Shown: positions 26,425-35,025 of the stretch, in pieces | Layout of the letters: each line of letters starts with the position of its first letter | How positions within the stretch are numbered: the first letter of the stretch is position 1 | Origin: Algibacter pacificus | Lineage (GTDB): Bacteria > Bacteroidota > Bacteroidia > Flavobacteriales > Flavobacteriaceae | Length of the DNA stretch: 64,000 nucleotides | Direction: 5' to 3' | NCBI RefSeq assembly: GCF_008033385.1 | Contig: NZ_VOGY01000007.1 | Location: forward strand, 1-64,000 | Notes under the pieces: model-generated | Database searches by the model: none | What the model was told of the DNA's origin: nothing | Seen by the model: only the letters and a program-made list of their open reading frames with translations | Made by a program: the position numbers and the translations under genes

Positions 26425-27672
26425 TTATTTTAAAATGTATTTCTCATTTCTTTTTTCTATTTTAAATTTTGTTATAAACATTAAGTTTTCAAGTGTTTTT
26501 TCAATCTTGTCATTTAAATCTAATTTTCCACTTATTTTAAATTTATAGACATCTAATTTTTCGTCTAATTCTATATTTATATTGTAAAAACGTTCAATTT
26601 TTCTAATAACATTTATGACAGATTCACTTTCAAAATGCAAGAGTCCTAAAGTCCATAGGGTGTATTTATATGCATCTACTTCTTTGACTTCAACCTTTTC
26701 TTCATTTTTATACCATGTAGCTAATTGACCTGGCTGTAATACTGTTTTTTTGTTGTTTAAAAATCCATTTTCCACAACATTAACCTTCCCTTCTGTTAAA
26801 GCTGTAAAAATATAGCCATCTGTTGGGTAGGCAGATATGTTGAATTTAGTACCTAGAACTTCTATTGAAAAATTTTCTTCCATGGTTTTCACAATAAAAG
26901 GGTGTTCTTTGTCTGGTTTTACTTCAAAAAAGGCTTCACCTGATAAAATAACAGTACGTTCTTTTAAAAGAAATTTTTCTGGAAATATAAATTTTGTGCC
27001 TGCATTAAGATGTACAACAGAGCCGTCGGATAAAGTTATTTTACTCCTTTTTCCATAGGGCACCAATAATTTATTATAAGTCTCCTCCAATTGGTTTTCA
27101 TTAGTTACACTATTTATGGTATCATTAGCATTCACAATGATATTACCAGCATTAGTATATTTAATTTTCGATTCTTCCTTATTAATTAAAAATGGCTCTC
27201 CAGATTTTAAAACCAATTGCGTGTTGGTTATAGAATCTAACGACAATATCTCTAAATCTTTAACCAGAGCCTTACTTGTTTTATCATCCTTATTGATAAA
27301 AAACATACTTATTGCTAACATAACAAATAGCAGGGCGGCGTATTTAAAATATTTTTTAACAAAATTGAATTCTCTTGTAGGTTTTTTAGAGTAATCCATT
27401 TTATCCAAAAGGATTTTAAGCATTTCCTCTTTTTCTATTTCAGTTAAATTTTCATCGCCTGTTTTTATGGCTAACAAAATTTCTTTAAGGTCTGAAATTA
27501 TCTTTCGCTCTTGTGGGTTTTTTAAGAGATAGGTTTCCCAATAAACGTCACTTTCAGGGGTTGGTTTATATATCCAATCTACAAAAAAGTTATCTTCAAT
27601 ATATTTAGAATAAGGTTTAATAATTTTAGGTCTATATATATACAGGGGGCAAAACTTTATTTTTGTGGACAC
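26425..27672 (-). CDS. FecR-family anti-sigma factor
   Basis: The protein has an N-terminal cytoplasmic anti-sigma region, a single membrane helix (about 110-125, YAALLFVMLAISMFFI) and a periplasmic FecR domain (GKRSKITLSDGSVVHLNAG, then FEVKPDKEHPFIV) ending with an STN-contacting region. It holds the sigma factor until the SusC STN domain signals that ligand is bound. The 415-aa reading uses a GTG at 27672; no ATG lies before the conserved part, and an ATT near residue 16 or 17 would give a more usual FecR N-terminus. The order sigma-FecR-SusC-SusD is typical. Confidence 0.9.
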   Translation of the reverse strand: MSTKIKFCPLYIYRPKIIKPYSKYIEDNFFVDWIYKPTPESDVYWETYLLKNPQERKIISDLKEILLAIKTGDENLTEIEKEEMLKILLDKMDYSKKPTREFNFVKKYFKYAALLFVMLAISMFFINKDDKTSKALVKDLEILSLDSITNTQLVLKSGEPFLINKEESKIKYTNAGNIIVNANDTINSVTNENQLEETYNKLLVPYGKRSKITLSDGSVVHLNAGTKFIFPEKFLLKERTVILSGEAFFEVKPDKEHPFIVKTMEENFSIEVLGTKFNISAYPTDGYIFTALTEGKVNVVENGFLNNKKTVLQPGQLATWYKNEEKVEVKEVDAYKYTLWTLGLLHFESESVINVIRKIERFYNINIELDEKLDVYKFKISGKLDLNDKIEKTLENLMFITKFKIEKRNEKYILK

Positions 27673-27762
27673 TTTTTTTAAAGTTTTTTTAACGCAGAAC
27701 TATTTTTCCAACATTTCGAGTTAAAAATTCTATGCTAAATACAGCATTAATTATGAGGTAAA

Positions 27763-28380
27763 TTAAGTTAAACTAGGATATAGCATAAAAAAAATAATAT
27801 TAGAATGCTCTTTAAAAATAGGGTTTTCACGTGCTTTTTTTATAGCCCTATAAACTTGTTTACGTACCGAATTATGATCTATCCCAATTATTTGCGAAAT
27901 TTCGATATAATTAAATCCTTTTGTGAATTTTAAATACAAAATTTCCTGTTGCTTAGGCGTGAGTTCTTTCATTAATTGAGTCACAATTTCTTTTTTCCGT
28001 TTATCGATTTCTTTTCCAATAGTTTCATTCTCAATATTATATTCAGTAACAAAATCCATGGTACTTAACGGTCTAAAATCGTCAGCTTTTCTCTCTATTT
28101 TTAACTTTTTAAATATATTTCGTTTTAGTGCTTTAAATAAATAAAAATTAATATTATTAGGCACAGAAAGCTTTGCTCTATGTTCATAAACATCTAAAAA
28201 AACATCTTGAATGGAATCTTTCACAAAATCTCTATCTGGTTTCAATCGCATACCATAAGAAAATAAAGAATCTATGTGTAAACTATAAAGAGATGAAAAA
28301 GCATTTTTATCACCACTTACAAATTTAGACCACGTTTCCTCTTCTATTTTAGATTTCTGTTTAATGATAACAATGATAAT
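27763..28380 (-). CDS. ECF sigma-70 factor (FecI-like), start codon unusual
   Basis: The first ATG (28251) would give 162 aa and lose most of region 2.1. The frame is open upstream to a TAA at 28381-28383, and those 43 codons read as genuine sigma N-terminus: EEETWSKFVSGDKNAFSSL followed by SLHIDSLFSYG, joining 'MRLKPDRDFVKDSIQDVF'. No ATG, GTG or TTG lies in that part; ATT codons (for example 28363-28365, before KQKSK) are the only candidates. Region 4 (LTPKQQEILYLKFTKGFNYIEISQIIG) is intact. It would direct RNA polymerase to the SusCD operon. I give the full open frame; the exact start is uncertain. Confidence 0.85.
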   Translation of the reverse strand: MIIVIIKQKSKIEEETWSKFVSGDKNAFSSLYSLHIDSLFSYGMRLKPDRDFVKDSIQDVFLDVYEHRAKLSVPNNINFYLFKALKRNIFKKLKIERKADDFRPLSTMDFVTEYNIENETIGKEIDKRKKEIVTQLMKELTPKQQEILYLKFTKGFNYIEISQIIGIDHNSVRKQVYRAIKKARENPIFKEHSNIIFFMLYPSLT

Positions 28381-28738
28381 TTAATGTATTAATATATTTA
28401 TAAAACTCTTGCAACTGCCATTTTTATAAAACATGCTGAAGTTTAAAATTATATACATTTTACGATAAAAAAGAAAATGACAGTTAAATATCAAAAATTC
28501 ACCTAATCCAATAAACTTTTGAAAAGTTTATAAAGACAAAACTCTTAATATAATCCTAAAAAAACAAAGAAAAGTATTAAAAAACAACACAAAACCTAAC
28601 ATTTAATGATTTTTACAAATAAAACTTTACGATTTTATTAAATACTCAAATTAACACAATAAAAAACATTAAATATTGATAGTTAAACAAAACCATAATA
28701 TTTAGCTTGTAATACAAGTCTCACTGCTTAAAAGTTTT
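28381..28738. other. Gene-free AT-rich divergent region
   Basis: No open frame with coding character is seen on either strand. It separates the leftward sigma factor from the rightward rnhB and should hold their promoters. I see no recognisable RNA gene or long repeat here. Confidence 0.6.
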
Positions 28739-28746
28739 TATTTTTG
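28739..28746 (+). promoter_or_regulatory. -7 box of rnhB
   Basis: TATTTTTG matches TAnnTTTG, 16 bases before the ATG at 28763. No TTG is found at the ideal spacing upstream. Confidence 0.45.
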
Positions 28747-28762
28747 AATCAATAAAACAAAT

Positions 28763-29347
28763 ATGCTTTTACACACACACTCCAACATCATTTTAGAATG
28801 CGGCACCGACGAAGCTGGCCGTGGTTGTTTGGCTGGCCCCGTTACTGCTGCGGCCGTAATTTTACCAGAAAACTTTAAGAATTCCATTTTAAATGATTCC
28901 AAACAGCTTAGTGAAAAAAAACGCGATATCTTAAAACCCATTATAGAAACACAAGCGTTAAGTTTTGCTGTTGCTCATGTTTTTCAAGAAGAAATAGATA
29001 GCATAAACATTTTAAACGCTTCTATTTTGGCCATGCATAAATCTATCGAGCAATTGGAACCCCAACCTAAATTTATAATTGTTGACGGGAATAGATTTAA
29101 ACCTTTTAAAGACATTCCGTTTGAAACTATAATAAAAGGCGATGGTAAATATTTAAGCATTGCTGCAGCATCTATTTTAGCCAAAACTTATCGGGATTTA
29201 TATATGAATAAAATTCATGAAGAATTCCCCATGTATAATTGGAAACAAAATAAAGGCTACCCTACCAAAGAACATCGCCGCGCTATAAAAGAATTTGGAG
29301 TGACCAAATACCACAGAAAAACCTTTAAACTTTTACCAGACGAATAA
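28763..29347 (+). CDS. rnhB: Ribonuclease HII
   Basis: The 194-aa enzyme cleaves RNA in RNA-DNA hybrids and starts removal of single misincorporated ribonucleotides. The N-terminal GTDEAGRG (Asp16, Glu17) gives two metal ligands; FIIVDGNRF and ILAKTYRD carry the others. Length matches the RNase HII family. It is cytoplasmic. It is followed on the same strand, after 115 bases with a separate -7 box, by a large lipoprotein gene. Confidence 0.96.
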   Translation: MLLHTHSNIILECGTDEAGRGCLAGPVTAAAVILPENFKNSILNDSKQLSEKKRDILKPIIETQALSFAVAHVFQEEIDSINILNASILAMHKSIEQLEPQPKFIIVDGNRFKPFKDIPFETIIKGDGKYLSIAAASILAKTYRDLYMNKIHEEFPMYNWKQNKGYPTKEHRRAIKEFGVTKYHRKTFKLLPDE

Positions 29348-29436
29348 TTATTTGTCTTTAATTTTTAAAGCTTTAAACAAACGCGATTTAACATTTCTAA
29401 TCCTTACTTTTTTAATATTATAAAACTGAAAAACCG

Positions 29437-29444
29437 TAGTTTTG
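29437..29444 (+). promoter_or_regulatory. -7 box of the 809-aa lipoprotein gene
   Basis: TAGTTTTG matches TAnnTTTG, 18 bases before the ATG at 29463. The -33 position lacks a clear TTG. Confidence 0.4.
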
Positions 29445-29462
29445 TAAAAACGAACTTATTTC

Positions 29463-31892
29463 ATGCGATTTATTTCACTAACCCTCTTATTTCTTATAAC
29501 TTTAAGCTGTACCAACACGAATAAAAAGCGTACAAACCTCATAGATTTTATTCCTAAAAACAGTACGGTTGTTATAAAAGCGAGAAATATTGAAAGCCTT
29601 CAAAATAGCATTAATAATAATGAGCTAATCCAAGAATTTTCAAAATCTAAAACGTATACTAATTTAGAAAGTAAACTCGAAAATCTAAACGTTTTAAAAT
29701 CTAATAATCCTTTATTAATTTGTTTTTCTCAAACAAAAAAAGCATACTTAAATTATACAATTATTACAAAATATCACGACAGTTTATTTGTTACAGATTC
29801 GCTAGCCAACTATAAAAAAGAAATCCTTCCTTTTAAAAAGCATACCATTTTAAAAAGCACTCTCAATAAAAACAGCTTTTACAGTACGGTTATAGATAGT
29901 GTTTTTATAGCTTCTTCATCTAAAAAAAATATTGAAAATGCTTTTAACGAGACCACTTTAAATGAAGAAAAGCAAAAAATTTATAACAGTACCAACAACG
30001 CCAATTTATCGGTTATTATTAACAACAATACAAGGCTTTTAAAATCGCTATTTATTGACGATTCACTTCAGCTAAAAACCTTTACGAACATGCTTGCTTT
30101 AGATGCCGAACTTAGCCAAAGCGACTTATATTTTAATGGGATTACAAAAGCAACAGATTCTACCAAAAGTTTAATTAATGCCTTTAAAAACACCATTCCG
30201 CAGATTAACAAAACACAAGATATCACACCATCAAACAGTGATGGTTTTATCAGTTTCACCTTTAATAATTTCGAGGTTTTTAAAAACAACTTAGCCCTTT
30301 TCAGTAAACAAGATTCTACAGTTATTTCTACAAATTTGTTTGAAGATGTTCATGAAGTTGGCGTGATTTACGAAGGTAAAAATCGTGCTATAGTTTTAAA
30401 CTCATCGGATATTATTGCCACCAAAGACGCTTTAATAGCCGAACAAACTGTAGCTGAAACCTATCGAGATATTTCTATTTATAATTTTAGTACACCTAAC
30501 TTATTTTCAGAAGTATTTTCACCACTGGTTTCCACAAAACAAGCGACATTATATTGTATTTTAGATTACTTTTTTGTATTTGCCGAAGATTTAGAAATGC
30601 TTCAAAATATTATTTCCAACTACCAAAACAAAACAACGTTAAGCAGCAGAACTTATTTTAAAACTATTCAGGAAGAATTAAGCGATGCGGCTTCTATTTT
30701 AATGGTAACCAATTCAAATGGTTTAAAAGACCTTTTACAAAAAAATATAAAAGATTCTATAAATTTCAACTTGGATACTTATAAAACTTCAGCGTTACAA
30801 TTTATATACGACACTAATTTTGCTCATGTTAACGGCATTATTAAAAAGAACAAAACCAAAGCAGCCGAACAATCGGTTTCCGAAGAATTTAATATAAAAC
30901 TCGAAGCCGATTTACTAAACACCCCGCAGTTTGTAACCAACCACATTACCAAACAACAAGACATTGTGGTGCAAGACATTCAAAACAATTTATATTTAAT
31001 CTCCAACAGTGGAAAAATACAGTGGAAAAAACAATTACACGGTCCCGTTTTAGGTAAAATTGAGCAAATTGATATTTATAAAAATGGACGCTTACAGTTA
31101 GTTTTTGCAACGCCAAATAGGGTTTATGTTTTGGATAGAAAAGGTAACGATGTATCGCCATTTCCATTGAAATTTAATGATGCCATTACGCAGCCACTTT
31201 CGGTTTTCGATTATGACAACAATAAAAGATACCGCCTTTTAGTAACCCAAGGTAAAAACGTTTTAATGTACGATGCCAAAGGAAAAACGGTAAAAGGTTT
31301 TACGTTTAAAGCGGCGAAAAACACCATTATTTCTCAGCCACAGCATTTTAGAATAGGCTCTAAAGATTATATTACCATTAAAACGGAAGACAAACTTTTA
31401 ATTTTGGACCGCACAGGAAAAACAAGAGTGACACCCAAAACTACCCTGTCTTTTTCCAATAAACCTATGTATATTTACCTCAGTAAATTCACAACTACAA
31501 CCAATAAAGGCGACTTGATAAGTATTGATTCCAAAGGAAATGTGGCTACGCAAAACTTAAATCTATCGTCCCAACATAACCTAGCTACAACCAGTAAAAC
31601 ATTGGTGTATCAATCGGAAAACAAACTCACCATTAGAAGTAAAACCCTAAATTTAGACTACGGAAATTACGCCGATGCCGCGATATTTTATATTAACAAT
31701 AAAATTTATGTTTCGATAACCGATTTACAATCTCAGAAAACATATTTATTTGATAGTCAAGCAAAATTACTCCCCAACTTTCCTGTTTATGCCAATTCTA
31801 AAATAGACTTTGCAAACGCCGATAAAGACAGAAACTTAGAATTTGTGACCAAAGGAGATTCTAATTCAGTTTTACTTTATCAAATAAATTAA
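29463..31892 (+). CDS. Large lipoprotein with C-terminal beta-propeller-like repeats
   Basis: The 809-aa protein has a lipobox (FLITLSC, Cys17). The N-terminal half (about 20-470) is a serine/asparagine-rich region with regular alpha-beta patterns, repeating 'ENLNVL', 'FNNFEVFKNNLALF' and similar helices, not assigned to a family. The C-terminal half (about 490-809) shows repeated strands of the form 'NLYLISNSGKIQWKKQL', 'RVYVLDRKGNDVSPFPLKF' and 'KDYITIKTEDKLLILDRTG', the look of PQQ/BamB-like propeller blades. It is probably anchored in the outer or inner membrane facing the periplasm. Its function is unknown; it is conserved-looking and not a remnant. Confidence 0.7.
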   Translation: MRFISLTLLFLITLSCTNTNKKRTNLIDFIPKNSTVVIKARNIESLQNSINNNELIQEFSKSKTYTNLESKLENLNVLKSNNPLLICFSQTKKAYLNYTIITKYHDSLFVTDSLANYKKEILPFKKHTILKSTLNKNSFYSTVIDSVFIASSSKKNIENAFNETTLNEEKQKIYNSTNNANLSVIINNNTRLLKSLFIDDSLQLKTFTNMLALDAELSQSDLYFNGITKATDSTKSLINAFKNTIPQINKTQDITPSNSDGFISFTFNNFEVFKNNLALFSKQDSTVISTNLFEDVHEVGVIYEGKNRAIVLNSSDIIATKDALIAEQTVAETYRDISIYNFSTPNLFSEVFSPLVSTKQATLYCILDYFFVFAEDLEMLQNIISNYQNKTTLSSRTYFKTIQEELSDAASILMVTNSNGLKDLLQKNIKDSINFNLDTYKTSALQFIYDTNFAHVNGIIKKNKTKAAEQSVSEEFNIKLEADLLNTPQFVTNHITKQQDIVVQDIQNNLYLISNSGKIQWKKQLHGPVLGKIEQIDIYKNGRLQLVFATPNRVYVLDRKGNDVSPFPLKFNDAITQPLSVFDYDNNKRYRLLVTQGKNVLMYDAKGKTVKGFTFKAAKNTIISQPQHFRIGSKDYITIKTEDKLLILDRTGKTRVTPKTTLSFSNKPMYIYLSKFTTTTNKGDLISIDSKGNVATQNLNLSSQHNLATTSKTLVYQSENKLTIRSKTLNLDYGNYADAAIFYINNKIYVSITDLQSQKTYLFDSQAKLLPNFPVYANSKIDFANADKDRNLEFVTKGDSNSVLLYQIN

Positions 31893-31941
31893 CTTTTTTA
31901 GTTAACACTCAAACTATTCTACTTTTAAAAAAACACACTTA

Positions 31942-32991
31942 ATGATTACAAGAAAAAACGCCGAAATTTCAAAATTTATCATTCATAAAGTTGGCAATAA
32001 ATTTAACGATACCAAAAATGCCTTTTCCGATAAAACCGTAGAATTTGACGAAGCCAGTTACGAGCTTATGCTACCGTTTTTGCTTCGCCCTTTTGGGAGT
32101 GTTGTACAGAGTTATCGTTTTAACCATCACGCCAACATTACGCTAAACGAAATAAATAGTTACAGCGCTCAAATATTTAATGATGAAGAGTCTTTTATTG
32201 AAGTTTCTAAACACATCGTCACGCATTTATACGAACAATCTAGCTCGGCACAAATAAAAACAGGTGATGTTTTAGTCGTGATGTTCGAAGGAATTGAATT
32301 TAGAGATATCACCACAAATGCGCTTGGTATTTTTAAAATTGAAAGTAAGGTGAATTTCTTCCAAACCTATTTAGAAAACAACAACTATGATGTTTTAGTC
32401 CAAAAAGGAATTAGCTCTAAAAAAGTAGACAAAGGCTGCTTAATTTTAAACCAATCGGATGGTGAAGGCAATATTATTTTAAGTGTGGATAACAATAGTT
32501 ATGATGCTGCATATTGGCTAAATCACTTTTTAAATATTAAGTATGCCGATGATGCCAACAACCACACACAACAATATATTGAACTTATAAAAGAGTTTTC
32601 TACCGAGGTTTTAAAACCTAATTACGGTGCCAAAGAGCAAAATACGTTTTTAGCAAAATCTATCGACTTTTTTAAAGAAAATGAAGTTGTAAATATAGAA
32701 CGTTTTAAAGATGAATTGTTTGAAGAAGACAAACATAAAAAGGAATTCGACTCTTATAAAAAAGAATTTGAAGGCGAGCAAACCTACATTATAAGAAACC
32801 AGTTTGATGTTGCTGAAGCCGTTGTTACCAAAGAAAAACGCAAGATAAAAACCGATATTAAATTAGACACCAACATACAAATAAAACTAGATATTGATGC
32901 ACCCGATGCCTCGGAAGAATATTTAGAACGTGGCTATGACGACGAAAAGAAAATGCACTATTACAAAGTGTTTTTTAATGAGGAAGCCTAG
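31942..32991 (+). CDS. Nucleoid-associated protein (NdpA/YejK family)
   Basis: The 349-aa protein begins 'AEISKFIIHKVGNKFND' and continues with 'SYELMLPFLLRPF' and 'ITTNALGIFKIESK', the standard layout of the NdpA/37-kDa nucleoid-associated family (PF04245). Members bind the nucleoid; the biochemical role is still vague. There is no signal peptide. It follows the lipoprotein gene after 49 bases. A heptamer repeat array begins two bases past its TAG stop, so the array is in its 3' UTR. Confidence 0.88.
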   Translation: MITRKNAEISKFIIHKVGNKFNDTKNAFSDKTVEFDEASYELMLPFLLRPFGSVVQSYRFNHHANITLNEINSYSAQIFNDEESFIEVSKHIVTHLYEQSSSAQIKTGDVLVVMFEGIEFRDITTNALGIFKIESKVNFFQTYLENNNYDVLVQKGISSKKVDKGCLILNQSDGEGNIILSVDNNSYDAAYWLNHFLNIKYADDANNHTQQYIELIKEFSTEVLKPNYGAKEQNTFLAKSIDFFKENEVVNIERFKDELFEEDKHKKEFDSYKKEFEGEQTYIIRNQFDVAEAVVTKEKRKIKTDIKLDTNIQIKLDIDAPDASEEYLERGYDDEKKMHYYKVFFNEEA

Positions 32992-32993
32992 AA

Positions 32994-33045
32994 GGCTTTA
33001 GGCTTTAGGCTTTAGGCTTTAGGCTTTAGGCTTTAGGCTTTAGGC
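32994..33045. repeat. Heptamer tandem repeat (GGCTTTA)x7 plus GGC
   Basis: Seven perfect copies of GGCTTTA are followed by a partial GGC, starting two bases after the stop of the nucleoid-associated gene and ending just before the terminator hairpin. Perfect short repeats like this change length by slippage. It sits in a non-coding stretch between convergent genes. Confidence 0.95.
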
Positions 33046-33093
33046 AAAATAAAAAGTCGGCTTTTCTTAAATGAAAAGCCGACTTTTTATTTT
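33046..33093. terminator. Bidirectional terminator between convergent genes
   Basis: A perfect 21-bp stem (33046-33066 with 33073-33093, core AGTCGGCTTTTC) encloses a six-base loop, with A-run and T-run flanks usable from both sides. It ends transcripts of the nucleoid-associated gene (rightward) and argS (leftward). Confidence 0.9.
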
Positions 33094-33160
33094 AACCACT
33101 ACAATAAAATCTTGATTCTTGATTCTAACAGCGAAGCGGTCTTTTATCTTTTTATAAGCA

Positions 33161-34936
33161 TTACATACGTTCCGGAACTTGAATTCCTAATAATGAAAAT
33201 GCTGTTTTTATAGTATTTGCTACCGTTTGAGATAAAGCGACTCTTAATTGTTTTTCATCATTGTTATCGGCACCTAAAATAGATACGTTTTGATAGAACG
33301 AATTAAATTCTTTTACCAAATCGTAAGTATAATTAGCTATTAAAGCAGGACTGTGTTGCTCTGCTGCATTCTGTATAACCTCTGGAAACAACTGCAATTG
33401 CTTAATTAATTCTTTTTCCTTTGGATGTAAATCGGTACTTTTTATTTCAGAATCGTCAACATCAGCTTTTCTTAAAATAGATTGAATTCTCGCATAAGTA
33501 TACTGAATAAAAGGTCCGGTATTTCCTTGAAAATCGATAGATTCTTTGGGGTCGAATAAAATACGTTTTTTAGGATCTACTTTTAAAATATGATATTTCA
33601 AAGCTCCTAAACCAATCACTTTATAAAGTGCTTGTTTTTCAGCTTCAGAATACCCATCAAGTTTTCCTAATTCTTCCGAAATCTCACCAGCGGTTTTAGC
33701 CATTTCATCTACTAAATCATCGGCATCAACAACGGTTCCTTCACGACTTTTCATTTTTCCGCTTGGTAAATCTACCATCCCGTAACTTAAATGATATAGA
33801 TTTTCGGCCCAATCGAATCCTAATTTTTTCAGAATTAAAAACAAGACTTTAAAGTGATAATCTTGCTCGTTTCCTACGGTATAAACCATACCGCCAACAT
33901 CTGGAAAATCTTTAATTCGCTGTATGGCTGTTCCAATATCTTGCGTCATATAAACGGCTGTTCCGTCCGAGCGTTGTACTATTTTTTTATCAAGCCCTTC
34001 TTCGGTTAAATCGCACCAAACCGAGCCATCGTCTTCTTTAGCAAAGACACCAGATTTTAGACCTTGCTCCACAAATTCTTTTCCTAATAAATAGGTGTTA
34101 CTTTCATAATACAAGGTATCAAAATCGACACCTAAATTTTTATAAGTCACATTAAAACCATCGTAAACCCACCCGTTCATTTTCTTCCAAAGCGACACGA
34201 CTTCATCATCACCAGCTTCCCATTTTAAAAGCATTTGCTGCGCTTCAACTAAAATAGGGGCGTTCTTCTTCGCTTCGTCTTCAGTGCTTCCTTTGGCTAC
34301 TAAATCCTGAATTTCTTTTTTATATTCTTGGTCGAATTTTACGTAATAATTTCCCACTAATTTATCGCCTTTTAATCCGGTAGACTCAGGAGTTTCTCCT
34401 TCACCAAATTTAAGCCAAGCCAACATACTTTTACAAATATGAATACCACGATCGTTTATAATTTGGGTTTTATAAACTTTTTTACCCGAAGCTTTTAAAA
34501 TTTCGGCAACACTATAGCCTAAAAGGTTGTTTCTTACGTGGCCTAAATGGAGTGGTTTATTGGTGTTAGGCGAAGAATACTCAACCATAACCGATTTATC
34601 ATCTGCCGATGGCGACACTAAACCATAAGTCGTATCGTCTTTTATTGTATTAAAAGCATCGACAAAATAAGAATCGCTAATTTCAATATTTAAAAACCCT
34701 TTAACCACGTTAAAACCTTTAACAGTACTCACGTTTTCAACCAAATAATTCCCGATAGTTTCACCAATTTGAACAGGGTTTCCTTTTACAAAACGTAACA
34801 TAGGAAAAACCACAACCGTAATATCTCCAGCGAATTCTTTACGAGTGGCTTGAAATTCAACTGTTTCTAATTCTACTTTATATGAAGCTAAAACAGCTTG
34901 TTTTACTTGATTTGATAAGGTTTCTTGAAGATTCAT
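33161..34936 (-). CDS. argS: Arginyl-tRNA synthetase
   Basis: The 591-aa class I enzyme charges tRNA-Arg. The N-terminal domain (about 1-110) is followed by the HIGH motif as HLGH (130-133, in NKPLHLGHVRNN) and, after the catalytic core, a degenerate KMSKS-type motif KMKSREG; the C-terminal anticodon-binding region ends QVPERM. Length fits bacterial ArgRS. It is transcribed alone; its -7 box is at 34957. Confidence 0.97.
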   Translation of the reverse strand: MNLQETLSNQVKQAVLASYKVELETVEFQATRKEFAGDITVVVFPMLRFVKGNPVQIGETIGNYLVENVSTVKGFNVVKGFLNIEISDSYFVDAFNTIKDDTTYGLVSPSADDKSVMVEYSSPNTNKPLHLGHVRNNLLGYSVAEILKASGKKVYKTQIINDRGIHICKSMLAWLKFGEGETPESTGLKGDKLVGNYYVKFDQEYKKEIQDLVAKGSTEDEAKKNAPILVEAQQMLLKWEAGDDEVVSLWKKMNGWVYDGFNVTYKNLGVDFDTLYYESNTYLLGKEFVEQGLKSGVFAKEDDGSVWCDLTEEGLDKKIVQRSDGTAVYMTQDIGTAIQRIKDFPDVGGMVYTVGNEQDYHFKVLFLILKKLGFDWAENLYHLSYGMVDLPSGKMKSREGTVVDADDLVDEMAKTAGEISEELGKLDGYSEAEKQALYKVIGLGALKYHILKVDPKKRILFDPKESIDFQGNTGPFIQYTYARIQSILRKADVDDSEIKSTDLHPKEKELIKQLQLFPEVIQNAAEQHSPALIANYTYDLVKEFNSFYQNVSILGADNNDEKQLRVALSQTVANTIKTAFSLLGIQVPERM

Positions 34937-34956
34937 GTATTGTTACTTTAAGTGCG

Positions 34957-34964
34957 CAAAGATA
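34957..34964 (-). promoter_or_regulatory. -7 box of argS
   Basis: TATCTTTG on the minus strand matches TAnnTTTG, about 20 bases before the ATG at 34936. Confidence 0.5.
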
Positions 34965-35025
34965 AAATATTTATTTCGGAGCGCTTATAAAAAAGGTTTT
35001 TAGATGTATTTAAATTTAGAATTTT

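Noticed and set aside
32994-33045. Heptamer array as a CRISPR or telomere-like element
   Set aside because: The units are contiguous with no spacers, and it is an internal 52-bp array in a bacterial chromosome.
18821-33093. Similar terminator stems at 18821 and 33046 (shared AGTCGG/CCGACTT core) as copies of a mobile repeat
   Set aside because: The similarity is limited to a short core and both sit exactly where terminators are expected, so convergent terminator structure explains them.
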